From positions 310,001 to 374,000 of the forward strand of contig NZ_SLZF01000007.1 of NCBI RefSeq assembly GCF_004341515.1: a stretch of DNA of 64,000 nucleotides, written 5' to 3'. Under the pieces are notes generated by a model. That model saw only the letters and a list, made by a program, of their open reading frames with translations. It did no database searches and was not told the origin of the DNA. This DNA comes from Allobosea sp. BK604 (GTDB lineage: Bacteria; Pseudomonadota; Alphaproteobacteria; Rhizobiales; Beijerinckiaceae). Both the position numbers and the translations under genes were made by a program. Shown in pieces: positions 50,978 to 59,656 of the stretch (position 1 is the stretch's first letter; the number at the start of each line of letters is the position of its first letter).

Positions 50978-51487
50978 ATGGACGTCACCGCTCTTCGCGC
51001 CCTCCAGGCCCCGCTCAAGGACAAGTATCGCGAGACGCCCGACGCCGCCGTGATCACGCTCAAGGCCCATGGCGAGCTCGACGATCAGCACATCGCCTGC
51101 AAGGTCGAGACCGGCCGCGCCATCGCGCTCGCCGGCCTGCACCCGGCGACGGGCGGCACGGGCGCCGAGCTCTGCTCGGGCGACATGCTGCTGGAGGCGT
51201 TGGTCGCCTGCGCCGGCGTGACGCTCAAGGCGGTCGCGACCGCGCTCGAGATCGAGCTGAAGAAGGGCACGGTCCGGGCCGAGGGCGATCTCGACTTCCG
51301 CGGTACGCTCGGCGTCGCCAAGGACGCGCCGGTCGGCTTCAAGGCGATCCGCCTCTCCTTCGATGTCGAGACCGACGCGCCGCAGGAGAAGCTCGACAGC
51401 TTGCTGAAGCTCACCGAGCGCTATTGCGTCGTTTTCCAGACGCTCAACGTCAAGCCGGAACTCTCGGCGGCGCTGAATCGCGGCTGA
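50978..51487 (+). CDS. OsmC family protein
   Basis: A 169-residue protein of the OsmC/Ohr superfamily. Two conserved cysteines are seen in EALVACAGVTLKAVA and TERYCVVFQTL, spaced as in peroxide-reducing members. It probably reduces organic hydroperoxides or is a related redox enzyme; the substrate is unknown. It lies 99 bases after the importer ATPase on the same strand. Confidence 0.88.
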   Translation: MDVTALRALQAPLKDKYRETPDAAVITLKAHGELDDQHIACKVETGRAIALAGLHPATGGTGAELCSGDMLLEALVACAGVTLKAVATALEIELKKGTVRAEGDLDFRGTLGVAKDAPVGFKAIRLSFDVETDAPQEKLDSLLKLTERYCVVFQTLNVKPELSAALNRG

Positions 51488-51651
51488 GCACGCCCCGCGC
51501 AATCTCCCCACCGAATCCGCGTCTGGACGGATCATGGAACTGTAAAGCCGAGAGGCTAGGTCTCGTCGCCGAGAGAGTGGCGAGCCCGCAAGAGCTGCCG
51601 GAGCGGCCTGTCTTGGGCTCCGGTGGCTGGTTTCATGGTGGAGAGATTGCA

Positions 51652-52173
51652 ATGCCCGTTCTTGCCGCGATCGTGACCGCGATCATCAGTGGTGTGGCCT
51701 ACTGGCTGGTCTGGGGCAGGGGGATGGAGCATCTCGACCACTGGCTGAGCGACCGCCGCAACAGCAAGCGCCGCCTCGTCGCCAGGGATCAGCAGCAGCG
51801 GGCGCCGCTGAAGGCGATGACCGAGAGCCGCGAGGGCGCCGTCGCCCTGATGCTGCTCGTGGCCAAGGATCGTGGCGAACCGACGGTCGAGCAGGTCGAG
51901 GCGATCAAGGCCGAGATGCGCGGAGTGCTCGAATTCGAGAGCGAGATCGAGACGCGGCTGATCCTTGCCGGGCACGCCGTCGACTCGGTTCCCTCGGCCC
52001 AGACCGCTATCGACGACCTCAAGGATCTCTTGCGCAAGAACCTGTCCAAGGCCGAGCTCAACGAGCTCTTCATCATGCTGCGCAAGATCGCGGCCCTGCA
52101 TGGCGGCCCGACCGAGGGCCAGGAGCGCATCATCGGCTATGCCGAGCGGGTGCTGCGGGCGCCTCAAGGCTAG
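51652..52173 (+). CDS. Membrane-anchored TerB-like protein
   Basis: A 173-residue protein. One N-terminal helix (VLAAIVTAIISGVAYWLVWG) anchors it. The rest is all-helical with ESREGAVALMLLVAKDRGEPTVEQVEAIKAEM and LSKAELNELFIMLRKIAALHGGPTEGQERII, which resembles the TerB/DjlA tellurite-resistance domain fold. Function not known. GGAGAG is 9 bases before the ATG. The TAG stop (52171-52173) is formed by a family A repeat. Confidence 0.75.
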   Translation: MPVLAAIVTAIISGVAYWLVWGRGMEHLDHWLSDRRNSKRRLVARDQQQRAPLKAMTESREGAVALMLLVAKDRGEPTVEQVEAIKAEMRGVLEFESEIETRLILAGHAVDSVPSAQTAIDDLKDLLRKNLSKAELNELFIMLRKIAALHGGPTEGQERIIGYAERVLRAPQG

Positions 52174-52275
52174 AGCATTTCCGCGCTTCTCCGAACCGCG
52201 AAAATCCTCTAACCTCTTGTTTTGACGCATTTTCTTCACGCGAACCGCTATCCACTTCGCTCGAAAATGCTTTAG
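52171..52275. repeat. Family A palindromic repeat, copy 5
   Basis: About 105 bases, TAGAGCATTTCCGCG at the left and TCGAAAATGCTTTAG at the right, same orientation as the copy at 35093. Its first TAG is the stop of the TerB-like gene. It lies between two convergent genes. Confidence 0.9.
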
Positions 52276-52284
52276 CCGCCAAGC

Positions 52285-53523
52285 TCATGCGGCGACGGCG
52301 CGGGGCGTGCCGTCCGCATCCGTGGCCTCGGGCTCCTGCGAGATCGGTGCCGCCAGCGGGTCGATGATCTCGAAGGGCCGCTCGACCCGCTCCGGCGGCG
52401 CCTTGACCCGGATGCGCAGGATGACGACGGCGGCGAGCAGCGCGGTCGCTGTCGCCATGAAATAGAGCAGCCCGTTGATGTCGAACCGCGCCATCACGCC
52501 GGCGCCGACGATCGGCCCCAGTGCCGAGCCGAAGCCGCTGACCAGGATCAGCCGGCCGCTGACCGCGACGACCCGGTCCGCCGGCATGCGGTCGAGCGCA
52601 TGGGCGACGCAGACCGGGTAGAGCGTCGACATGAAGCCGCCCAGCAGCGCCGCCACAGGCAGCACGGCCGCAAGCCGCGTCGGGAGCAGCACGAGCAGGA
52701 TCGCGGCGGCCGAATATCCGAGCGCCAGCCCGGCCAGGACGATGCGGCGGTCGCCGCGGTCCGACAGACGGCCGACCGGCACCTGCAGCGCCAGCCCGCC
52801 CAGCACTGCGACCAGCATGAACAGGGCGATCGTCTCCTGCGGAATATGGTTGCTGAGCATCCAGGCCGGCACGAGTGCGTAGAAGGCGCTGCTGATCATG
52901 CCGCTGATGACGCAGCCCGCGACGGCGACCGGCGCCTGCCGTGTCAGGTCGCCATAGCGCAGCGAGGCCTCCGGCGTGATCATCGGCGCTTCCGCGCGCG
53001 TCGTGCTCACCATCACCAGCGCGAGCGCGAAGAGCGCGATGATCATGTTGAACGGCGTCGCCGACTGGATCGCGAGCTTGCCGATCAGCAATTGTCCGGC
53101 CGCGAGCGCGAGGAACGTCCCGACCATGTAGATCGAGAACACCCGGCCGCGCTGGTCCGCCTGCGCCTTGGCGTTGAGCCAGCTCTCGGTCGTGATGAAC
53201 AGGCCGACGCAGCCGATGCCGATGACGGCGCGGCACAGGATCCAGGCCAGCGGCGAGATGAAGAGCGGCATCGCGGCGGTCGCAACCACGACCATACCGG
53301 CAAAGGCCGTATAGGCGCGGATATGGCCGATCCGCTGGATCACCCCGCCGCAACCGACCGCGCCGATGGTGAAGCCGATGAAATAGGCGCTGAGGACGAT
53401 GCCGGTCAGCGTCGCGCCGAAATCCTCGACGGTCAGGCGCAGCGACAGGAAGGTGTTGAAGAAGCCATTGGCCAGCTGGACGAGGCTCGTGGCGGCGATG
53501 AGCGTTCCGATCTGCACGAGCAT
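52285..53523 (-). CDS. MFS transporter (YcaD-like)
   Basis: A 412-residue permease with 12 predicted helices. LSAYFIGFTIGAVGCGGVIQRIGHIRAYTAFAG holds the loop between helices 2 and 3, and the second half repeats it (QVPVGRLSDRGDRRIVLAG). TESWLNAKAQADQRGRVFSIYM is a marker of the YcaD/YfkF-like group. Substrate unknown. It is divergent from nothing nearby and lies 79 bases downstream of rmuC on the same strand. Confidence 0.9.
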   Translation of the reverse strand: MLVQIGTLIAATSLVQLANGFFNTFLSLRLTVEDFGATLTGIVLSAYFIGFTIGAVGCGGVIQRIGHIRAYTAFAGMVVVATAAMPLFISPLAWILCRAVIGIGCVGLFITTESWLNAKAQADQRGRVFSIYMVGTFLALAAGQLLIGKLAIQSATPFNMIIALFALALVMVSTTRAEAPMITPEASLRYGDLTRQAPVAVAGCVISGMISSAFYALVPAWMLSNHIPQETIALFMLVAVLGGLALQVPVGRLSDRGDRRIVLAGLALGYSAAAILLVLLPTRLAAVLPVAALLGGFMSTLYPVCVAHALDRMPADRVVAVSGRLILVSGFGSALGPIVGAGVMARFDINGLLYFMATATALLAAVVILRIRVKAPPERVERPFEIIDPLAAPISQEPEATDADGTPRAVAA

Positions 53524-53602
53524 CCGTCGTTCCCTCGCAATGCCGGTTGCAGGAACGACTAGCCTCGAAATGTGGATGGAGTGCGGTCCCTTGCGGCCCG
53601 GC

Positions 53603-54787
53603 TCACTCGGCCGCGGCCTTCAGCGGCAAGCCCTTCGCGAAAGGCAAGGACGGCTCGCCCTTGGCGTCGTCGAATTCGAGCGCGCCGATCTTCTCCGCCC
53701 GGCTGGTGACCTTGCCGGCCGAGGTCTTGATCTGGCCGACATCCTCCTGCGCCTGGCGGAAATGCGTGTCGAGCTTGTCGACGCGCTCGCCGAGCCGGCG
53801 CACGTCGTCGAGCAGCTTGCCGACCTCGCTCTGGATCACCTGCGCCTCCTCGCGCATGCGCGCGTCGCGGATCAGCGACTGCATGAGCTGGATCGCCAGC
53901 GCCAGCAGCGAGGGCGAGACCACCATGACGCGGGCGCGATGCGCCTTCTGGATGACGTCGTCGAAATGCTCGTGCAGGTCGGCATAGATCGATTCCGACG
54001 GCACGAAGAGCAGCGCCATGTCCTGCGTCTCGCCCGGCAGGAAATAGCGCTCGGAAATGTCCTTGACGTGCTGGCCGACATCGCCGCGCACGCGGGCCGA
54101 GGCCTGCTTCTTCGCCTCCTCGCCGCGCGCCTCGCGCAGCATGGTGAAGCTCTCCAGCGGGAATTTCGCGTCGATCACCAGGCCGCGCCCGTCGCCCGGC
54201 AAGGTGACGAGGCAGTCCGGCCGCTTGCCATTGGTGAGCTGCGGCTGGAAGGCGAAGAATGCGGCGGGCAGGCCGTCGCGGATGATCGCCTCCATCCGGC
54301 CCTGGCCATAGGCGCCGCGCGCCTGCTTGTTGGCGAGCACGTCCTTCAGCGTCACCACTTCCGAGGTGAGGTCGGTCAGGTTCTTCTGGGCGGCGTCGAT
54401 GACGGCGAGCCGCTCCTGCAGCTTGCCGAGGCTCTCGGTGGTCTGCTTGACGTTCTGCTCCAGCCCGCTGCCGACCTGCTGGCGCAGCCCGTCCATCCGC
54501 TCGGCGACGAGCCGGGCGAGGTCGCCCTGCCGGGTCGAGAGGATTTCGGCCATGGTCTGCATCCGGCCGGTGAGCTCCGCCTGCATGCGGTTCATCTCGG
54601 CGACCTTGTCGTCCATCTCGCGGGCCCGTTCGGCCGCCATGCCGGCTTCCACCGCCCGCCGCCGCGAGCTTCGCCACAGCGAAAGCGTGACGCAAGCGAG
54701 CAGGAACAGGCTGATGCCGGCGAAGCCGAACGCGGCCTCGGCCCAGGTCACGGGCCGCTCGAGCAGGACGAAGGCGATCTCTTTCAT
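53603..54787 (-). CDS. rmuC: DNA recombination protein RmuC
   Basis: A 394-residue protein. One N-terminal membrane helix (AAFGFAGISLFLLACVTLSLW) is followed by a long coiled-coil (about residues 45-150) and a PDDEXK-like nuclease core (RMEAIIRDGLPAAFFAFQPQL, GRGLVIDAKFPLESFTML, FVPSESIYADL). RmuC limits inversions at short repeats in E. coli. It is divergent from def, a conserved arrangement. Confidence 0.94.
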   Translation of the reverse strand: MKEIAFVLLERPVTWAEAAFGFAGISLFLLACVTLSLWRSSRRRAVEAGMAAERAREMDDKVAEMNRMQAELTGRMQTMAEILSTRQGDLARLVAERMDGLRQQVGSGLEQNVKQTTESLGKLQERLAVIDAAQKNLTDLTSEVVTLKDVLANKQARGAYGQGRMEAIIRDGLPAAFFAFQPQLTNGKRPDCLVTLPGDGRGLVIDAKFPLESFTMLREARGEEAKKQASARVRGDVGQHVKDISERYFLPGETQDMALLFVPSESIYADLHEHFDDVIQKAHRARVMVVSPSLLALAIQLMQSLIRDARMREEAQVIQSEVGKLLDDVRRLGERVDKLDTHFRQAQEDVGQIKTSAGKVTSRAEKIGALEFDDAKGEPSLPFAKGLPLKAAAE

Positions 54788-54903
54788 GGTCGAACACTAC
54801 CCGATTCGCCTGGAATTTCCGAACGAAAGCGGAACAGTTTGACCGCTTGCCCACAAGCGCTTATGTCCGCCAAATCAGCACGAAAACCCAGTTCGAGCCC
54901 CTT

Positions 54904-55422
54904 ATGGCCATCCGTGACCTTGTAATCCTGCCTGATGCCGTCCTGCGTCAGGTATCCGCCCCTGTCGAGGCGATCACGCCCGAGATCAAGGCGCTCGCTT
55001 CAGACATGCTGGAGACGATGTATGACGCGCCGGGCATCGGCCTGGCCGCGATCCAGATCGGCGTGCCCACGCGCGTGGTGACGATCGATCTCGCCAAGCA
55101 GGATGAGGAGAAGACCCCGATCGTCTTCATCAACCCGGAAATCACCTGGTCCTCCGAGGAGATGAACGTGCATGAGGAGGGCTGCCTCTCGATCCCCGAA
55201 TATTACGAGGAGGTCGAGCGGCCGGCGCGCGTGAAGATCCGCTATCTCGATCTCGACGGCAAGGAACAGGAAATAGAGGCCGACGGGCTGCTCGCCACCT
55301 GCATCCAGCATGAGATCGACCATCTCAACGGGGTGCTCTTCATCGATCATCTCTCGCGCCTCAAGCGCGAGCGCGTCACCAAGCGCTTCGCCAAGCAGGC
55401 GCGGCGCGAGAGCGCGGCCTGA
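54904..55422 (+). CDS. def: Peptide deformylase
   Basis: A 172-residue metalloenzyme that removes the formyl group of nascent proteins. The three motifs are visible: APGIGLAAIQIGVPTRVV, EEGCLSIPEYYEEV with the metal Cys, and QHEIDHLNGVLFIDHLS with the two metal His and catalytic Glu. ATG at 54904 (MAIRDLVILPD) gives the usual length. It is followed by fmt after 26 bases. Confidence 0.98.
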   Translation: MAIRDLVILPDAVLRQVSAPVEAITPEIKALASDMLETMYDAPGIGLAAIQIGVPTRVVTIDLAKQDEEKTPIVFINPEITWSSEEMNVHEEGCLSIPEYYEEVERPARVKIRYLDLDGKEQEIEADGLLATCIQHEIDHLNGVLFIDHLSRLKRERVTKRFAKQARRESAA

Positions 55423-55448
55423 CTGGGGATGGAAGCGGCACTGAACGC

Positions 55449-56381
55449 ATGAGTTTGCGCGTCATCTTCATGGGCACGCCCGACTTCGCCGTGCCCACCC
55501 TGACCGAGATCGTCGGCCAGGGCCACGAGGTCGTCAGCTGCTACACCCGCGCTCCGGCCCAGGCTGGTCGCGGCCTCGATCTGAAGCCCTCGCCGGTGCA
55601 CCGCGCCGCCGAGCGTTTCGGCATTCCCGTCTTCACGCCGAAGACGCTGAAGAGCGAGGAGGCGGCCGAGATCATCGCCTCGCACGAGGCCGATGTCGCG
55701 GTCGTCGTCGCCTATGGCATGATCCTGCCCCAGGCGATCCTCGATCTCCCCGAGCTCGGCTGCCTCAACCTTCATGCCTCGCTACTGCCGCGCTGGCGCG
55801 GCGCCGCGCCGATCCAGCGCGCCGTCATGGCCGGCGATGCCGAGAGCGGCATCTGCGTCATGAAGATGGAGGCCGGGCTCGATACCGGCCCGGTCGGCAT
55901 GGTCGAGAAGGTCGCGATCGACCGCGACATGACGGCCGGCGAACTGCATGACCGTCTCGCCTCGCTCGGCGCCGACCTGATGGTGCGTGCGCTTGCCGCG
56001 CTCGGCCGCGGCGGCCTGCGCTTCACGCCGCAGCCGGAGGCGGGCGTCACCTACGCCGCCAAGATCGCCAATGCCGAGGCCAGGCTGAACTGGGCGCGGC
56101 CCGCGCGGCAGGTGCATGATCTCGTGCGCGGCCTCTCGCCCTTTCCCGGCGCCTTCGCCGAGGTCGATCTCGGCAAGGGGCCGGAGCGGCTGAAAGTCCT
56201 GCGCACGGCGCTTGCCGGCGGCGCGGCCGAGCCCGGCACCTTGCTCGACGGCGAGGGCACGATCGCCTGCGCCGAGGGCGCGGTGAAACTGCTCCAGGTC
56301 CAGCGCGCCGGCGGCCGCGGGCCGATGAGCGGCGCCGAGTTCCTGCGCGGCGCCCGGTTGGAACCGGGCCACAGGTTTTAG
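55449..56381 (+). CDS. fmt: Methionyl-tRNA formyltransferase
   Basis: A 310-residue enzyme that formylates initiator Met-tRNA. The catalytic region is CLNLHASLLPRWRGAAPIQRAVMAGD (Asn, His), and the Asp is in EAGLDTGPVGM. MGTPDFAVPTLTEI is the expected start. A C-terminal domain (VTYAAKIANAEARLNW) binds tRNA. The TAG stop at 56379 is the first part of a small palindromic repeat before truA. Confidence 0.97.
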   Translation: MSLRVIFMGTPDFAVPTLTEIVGQGHEVVSCYTRAPAQAGRGLDLKPSPVHRAAERFGIPVFTPKTLKSEEAAEIIASHEADVAVVVAYGMILPQAILDLPELGCLNLHASLLPRWRGAAPIQRAVMAGDAESGICVMKMEAGLDTGPVGMVEKVAIDRDMTAGELHDRLASLGADLMVRALAALGRGGLRFTPQPEAGVTYAAKIANAEARLNWARPARQVHDLVRGLSPFPGAFAEVDLGKGPERLKVLRTALAGGAAEPGTLLDGEGTIACAEGAVKLLQVQRAGGRGPMSGAEFLRGARLEPGHRF

Positions 56382-56430
56382 GGCATGCCAGTGCCAGAAA
56401 GCCGGTTCCCTCTTTTCGGCATCATGCCCT
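56379..56430. repeat. Short palindromic repeat between fmt and truA (family D)
   Basis: AGGGCATG (56380-56387) pairs with CATGCCCT (56423-56430). The segment between includes GCCGGTTCCCTCTTTTCGGC. The leading TAG is the fmt stop, and the truA ATG begins 1 base after the element. The design resembles the larger family A repeats. Confidence 0.75.
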
Positions 56431-56431
56431 G

Positions 56432-57169
56432 ATGCCCCGCTACAAGCTCGTCATCGAATATGATGGCACGCCCTTCTCGGGCTGGCAGCGCCAGCTCAAC
56501 GGGCCGTCCGTGCAGCAGAGCGTCGAGGAGGCGATCGAGGCCTTCTGCGGCCATTCCGTGCGCCTGCACTGTGCGGGGCGAACCGATGCCGGCGTGCACG
56601 CGACGCACCAGGTCGCCCATGTCGATCTCGACAAGGAGTGGCGCAGTGACGTCGTGCGCGACGCCAGTAACGCGCGGCTGAAGCACATCCCCGTCGCCGT
56701 GTTGAGCGCCGAACCGGTGCCGGACACGTTCGACGCCCGCATCTCGGCGACGCGGCGCTATTACATCTACCGCATCCTCGACCGGCGGGCGCAGCCGGCG
56801 CTCGAGTTCAACCGTGTCTGGCATGTGCCGGTGAAGCTCGATCACGAGGCGATGGACCGCGCCGCCAAGGCGTTCATCGGCCATCACGACTTCACCACCT
56901 TCCGCGCCGCCGAATGCCAGGCCAACAGCCCGCTGCGCACCATCGATCGCTTCGACGTCAGGCGCGAGGGCGCGGAGATCGTGGCCTATGTCCATGCCCG
57001 CTCCTTCCTGCATCATCAGGTTCGCTCCATGGTCGGCTGCCTCAAGATGGTCGGCATGGGCCGCTGGCCGGAGAACAAGGTCGGCAAGGTGCTGGCGGCG
57101 CGCGACCGCTCGCAATGCGCCGCACTGGCCCCGCCCTGCGGGCTTTATCTCGCCGGCGTCGACTACTGA
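56432..57169 (+). CDS. truA: tRNA pseudouridine(38-40) synthase TruA
   Basis: A 245-residue enzyme acting on the anticodon arm of many tRNAs. The catalytic Asp is in LHCAGRTDAGVHATHQVAHVD. YDGTPFSGWQRQ, STRRYYIYRIL-like SATRRYYIYRIL and SFLHHQVRSMVGCLKMVG are conserved. Length is typical. It closes the def-fmt-truA operon. There is almost no room for a ribosome site outside the repeat, so it may depend on coupling with fmt. Confidence 0.97.
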   Translation: MPRYKLVIEYDGTPFSGWQRQLNGPSVQQSVEEAIEAFCGHSVRLHCAGRTDAGVHATHQVAHVDLDKEWRSDVVRDASNARLKHIPVAVLSAEPVPDTFDARISATRRYYIYRILDRRAQPALEFNRVWHVPVKLDHEAMDRAAKAFIGHHDFTTFRAAECQANSPLRTIDRFDVRREGAEIVAYVHARSFLHHQVRSMVGCLKMVGMGRWPENKVGKVLAARDRSQCAALAPPCGLYLAGVDY

Positions 57170-57387
57170 GCCTCTTCCCTCAGGCCTCCCCAGGATAAGC
57201 GCTGGGAAGCGACAATGTCGCGCGTGTCCAGCTCGCATCACGTCTTCCGAACAGCCTTCACGAGCCCGTGAGAACGGCTGGCGCGAGCGCCGGCATTTTT
57301 CAACTCTGCGACCCATTCGGAACAGGTCGTAGAACTTTTGTCGCGCGACTCAGTTTGCTTCCGATCCAGGCTTGAGCGGGGAAGCGC

Positions 57388-58752
57388 ATGACGAGCGAGA
57401 CGATGTCGGCACCGAAGCCGACGCTCAACGTAATCGACGCCGTGGCCATCATGGTTGGGATCGTCGTCGGCATCGGCATTTTCAAGACACCGCCGCTGGT
57501 TGCGGCCAATGTCGGGAGCGAGGCCGCCTTCATCGGCGCCTGGGTCTTCGGTGGTTTCGTCACGCTGATCGGCGCGCTCTGCTATGCCGAGCTGGCCTCG
57601 GCCTATCCTCATGCCGGCGGCGAGTATCACTTTCTCTCGCGGGCCTATGGCCGCCCGGTCGCGGTCCTGTTCGGCTGGGCCCGGGGCGCGGTCATCCAGA
57701 CCGGCGCGATCGCCGCCGTCGCCTTCGTCTTCGGCGATTATGCCGCGCAAATCCTGCCGCTCGGCGCCAACGGCCCGGCCATCTACGCCGCGCTCGGCAT
57801 CGCCATCCTGACCGGGCTCAACGTGCTCGGCACCTTGCAGAGCAAGACCGCGCAGAACGCCATGACCGTCCTCACGGTTTTTGCCGTCGCGCTCGTCATT
57901 GTCGCTGGCCTGTTCGGTGGGGCCGAGCCGGCAGCGACGCCGGCGCCGGTTGCGCCGAGTTCGGCCTCGGGAGCCTTCGGCATGGCGATGATCTTCGTTC
58001 TGCTGACCTATGGCGGCTGGAGCGAGGCGGCCTATCTCTCGGCCGAGCTCAAGGATGCGCCGCGCAACATGAGCCGCGTCCTGCTGATCGGCACGGCCGT
58101 GCTCGTCGCCATCTACGCGCTGGTCAATCTCGCTTTCCTCACCGGCCTCGGTCTCGAAGGGCTGCGCGGCTCCAGTGCCGCCGGAGCGGACCTGATGCGC
58201 GCCGTCGCCGGCGATTCCGGTGCGCTGATCCTGAGCCTGATCGTCGTGGCGGCTGCGCTCTCGACCCTCAACGGCACGATCTTCACAGGCGCGCGTGTTT
58301 ACTACGCCATGGCGCGGGATCTGTCCGTGCTGCCCCAGGTCGGGCAATGGGACGATCGCGGCGGCACGCCGGCGAACGGGCTCCTGCTGCAAGGCACGGT
58401 CGCGCTGGCGCTGGTCGGCATGGGGGCTGCGGCCCGCGACGGTTTCCAGTCGATGGTCGACTACACCGCGCCGGTCTTCTGGTCCTTCCTGTTCCTGGTC
58501 GGGCTGTCGCTGATCGTGCTGCGTTGGCGCGAGCCGGGCCGGACCTTGCCCTTCCGTGTCCCGCTCTATCCGCTGACCCCGATCCTGTTCTGCCTGACCT
58601 GCCTGTTCATGCTCCATGCCAGCCTTGCCTATACCGGCATCGGCGCGCTGATTGGGCTGGCCGTCATCGCCGCCGGTACGCCGCTGCTGCTGCTCGGCCG
58701 GGCCGAGCGTAAGACCGCGGACGCCAGCGAGCAGGGTGCGGGCGGGGCCTGA
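57388..58752 (+). CDS. Amino acid permease (APC superfamily)
   Basis: A 454-residue inner-membrane transporter with about 12 helices. Helix 1 has the APC substrate motif in MVGIVVGIGIFKTPPLVAANVGS, and YAELASAYPHAGGEYHFLSRAYG and VFFILLTYGGW-like AMIFVLLTYGGWSEAAYLSAELK are characteristic. It most resembles the LAT-like/APC group; substrate amino acid unknown. It lies 218 bases after truA and before an exported methyltransferase-like gene on the same strand. Confidence 0.9.
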   Translation: MTSETMSAPKPTLNVIDAVAIMVGIVVGIGIFKTPPLVAANVGSEAAFIGAWVFGGFVTLIGALCYAELASAYPHAGGEYHFLSRAYGRPVAVLFGWARGAVIQTGAIAAVAFVFGDYAAQILPLGANGPAIYAALGIAILTGLNVLGTLQSKTAQNAMTVLTVFAVALVIVAGLFGGAEPAATPAPVAPSSASGAFGMAMIFVLLTYGGWSEAAYLSAELKDAPRNMSRVLLIGTAVLVAIYALVNLAFLTGLGLEGLRGSSAAGADLMRAVAGDSGALILSLIVVAAALSTLNGTIFTGARVYYAMARDLSVLPQVGQWDDRGGTPANGLLLQGTVALALVGMGAAARDGFQSMVDYTAPVFWSFLFLVGLSLIVLRWREPGRTLPFRVPLYPLTPILFCLTCLFMLHASLAYTGIGALIGLAVIAAGTPLLLLGRAERKTADASEQGAGGA

Positions 58753-58786
58753 GCATCATCCGAGACTGCCAACCCAGGAGAATGAG

Positions 58787-59623
58787 ATGAGAATGTTCCG
58801 CACCATGGCCGCGGCCGGCATCGCCTCGGTTCTTTGCATCGGCCTCGCCGCGGCCCAGACGGCCGCGAAGCCGGCGCCTGCCTACGAGCCGCAATCGGGA
58901 CAGGCCGGCAAGGATGTCGTCTGGGTGCCGACCCATCAGGCGCTCGTCGACCGCATGCTCGACATGGCCAAGGTCACGGCGGCTGACTACGTCGTCGATC
59001 TCGGCTCGGGCGATGGCCGCACCGTGATCACCGCGGCCCAGCGCGGCGCGCGCGCGCTCGGCATCGAGTACAATCCGGATCTCGTCGCGCTTTCGCAGCG
59101 CAATGCCGCGAGCGAGGGCGTCGGCGACAAGGCCCGCTTCGTCCAGGCCGACATCTTCGAGAGCAATTTCTCGGACGCGACCGTCGTGACGCTGTTCCTG
59201 CTGCCCGATCTCAACGTCAAGCTGCGCCCGATCATCCTGAAGATGAAGCCCGGCACGCGCGTCGTCTCGAACTCGTTCAACATGGGCGAATGGACGCCGG
59301 ACGAGACCATCCAGGCCCAGGGCGAATGCCGCAACTTCTGCCGCGCACATTTCTGGGTCGTGCCGGCCCAGGTCGGCGGCACCTGGAAACTGTCCGATGG
59401 CGAATTGGTGCTGCAACAGGACTTCCAGATGCTGGCCGGAACGCTGAAGCGCGGCGGCAACGAGATGTCGATCACCGATGCCAAGATGAACGGCACCGAG
59501 ATCGTCTTCACCGCCGGAGGAAGGCGCTTCACCGGCAAGCTGGAAGGCGGTCGCTTCGAAGGGCAGAGCCAGGCTGCCGATGGCGGCAATCAGGCCTGGA
59601 GCGCGGTGCGCGGGAACATGTGA
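58787..59623 (+). CDS. Exported protein with class I SAM-methyltransferase domain
   Basis: A 278-residue protein. An N-terminal signal peptide is clear (MRMFRTMAAAGIASVLCIGLAAAQTAA). WVPTHQALVDRMLDMAKV, then motif I in YVVDLGSGDGRTVITAAQRGA and GIEYNPDLVALSQRNA, then FVQADIFESNFSDATVVTLFLLP match SAM-dependent methyltransferases, close to the FAM173/DOT1-like lysine group. The last 90 residues form an extra beta-rich domain. SAM is not known to be present in the periplasm, so either export is not real or the role differs. AGGAG is 6 bases before the ATG. Confidence 0.85.
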   Translation: MRMFRTMAAAGIASVLCIGLAAAQTAAKPAPAYEPQSGQAGKDVVWVPTHQALVDRMLDMAKVTAADYVVDLGSGDGRTVITAAQRGARALGIEYNPDLVALSQRNAASEGVGDKARFVQADIFESNFSDATVVTLFLLPDLNVKLRPIILKMKPGTRVVSNSFNMGEWTPDETIQAQGECRNFCRAHFWVVPAQVGGTWKLSDGELVLQQDFQMLAGTLKRGGNEMSITDAKMNGTEIVFTAGGRRFTGKLEGGRFEGQSQAADGGNQAWSAVRGNM

Positions 59624-59656
59624 GCCGCTGCGGCCGAGGAAACGGGGCGGGGCGTC

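Noticed and set aside
18075..52275. Family A repeats as a CRISPR array
   Set aside because: Copies are single, far apart, about 100 bases long and palindromic, with no regular spacers and no cas genes.
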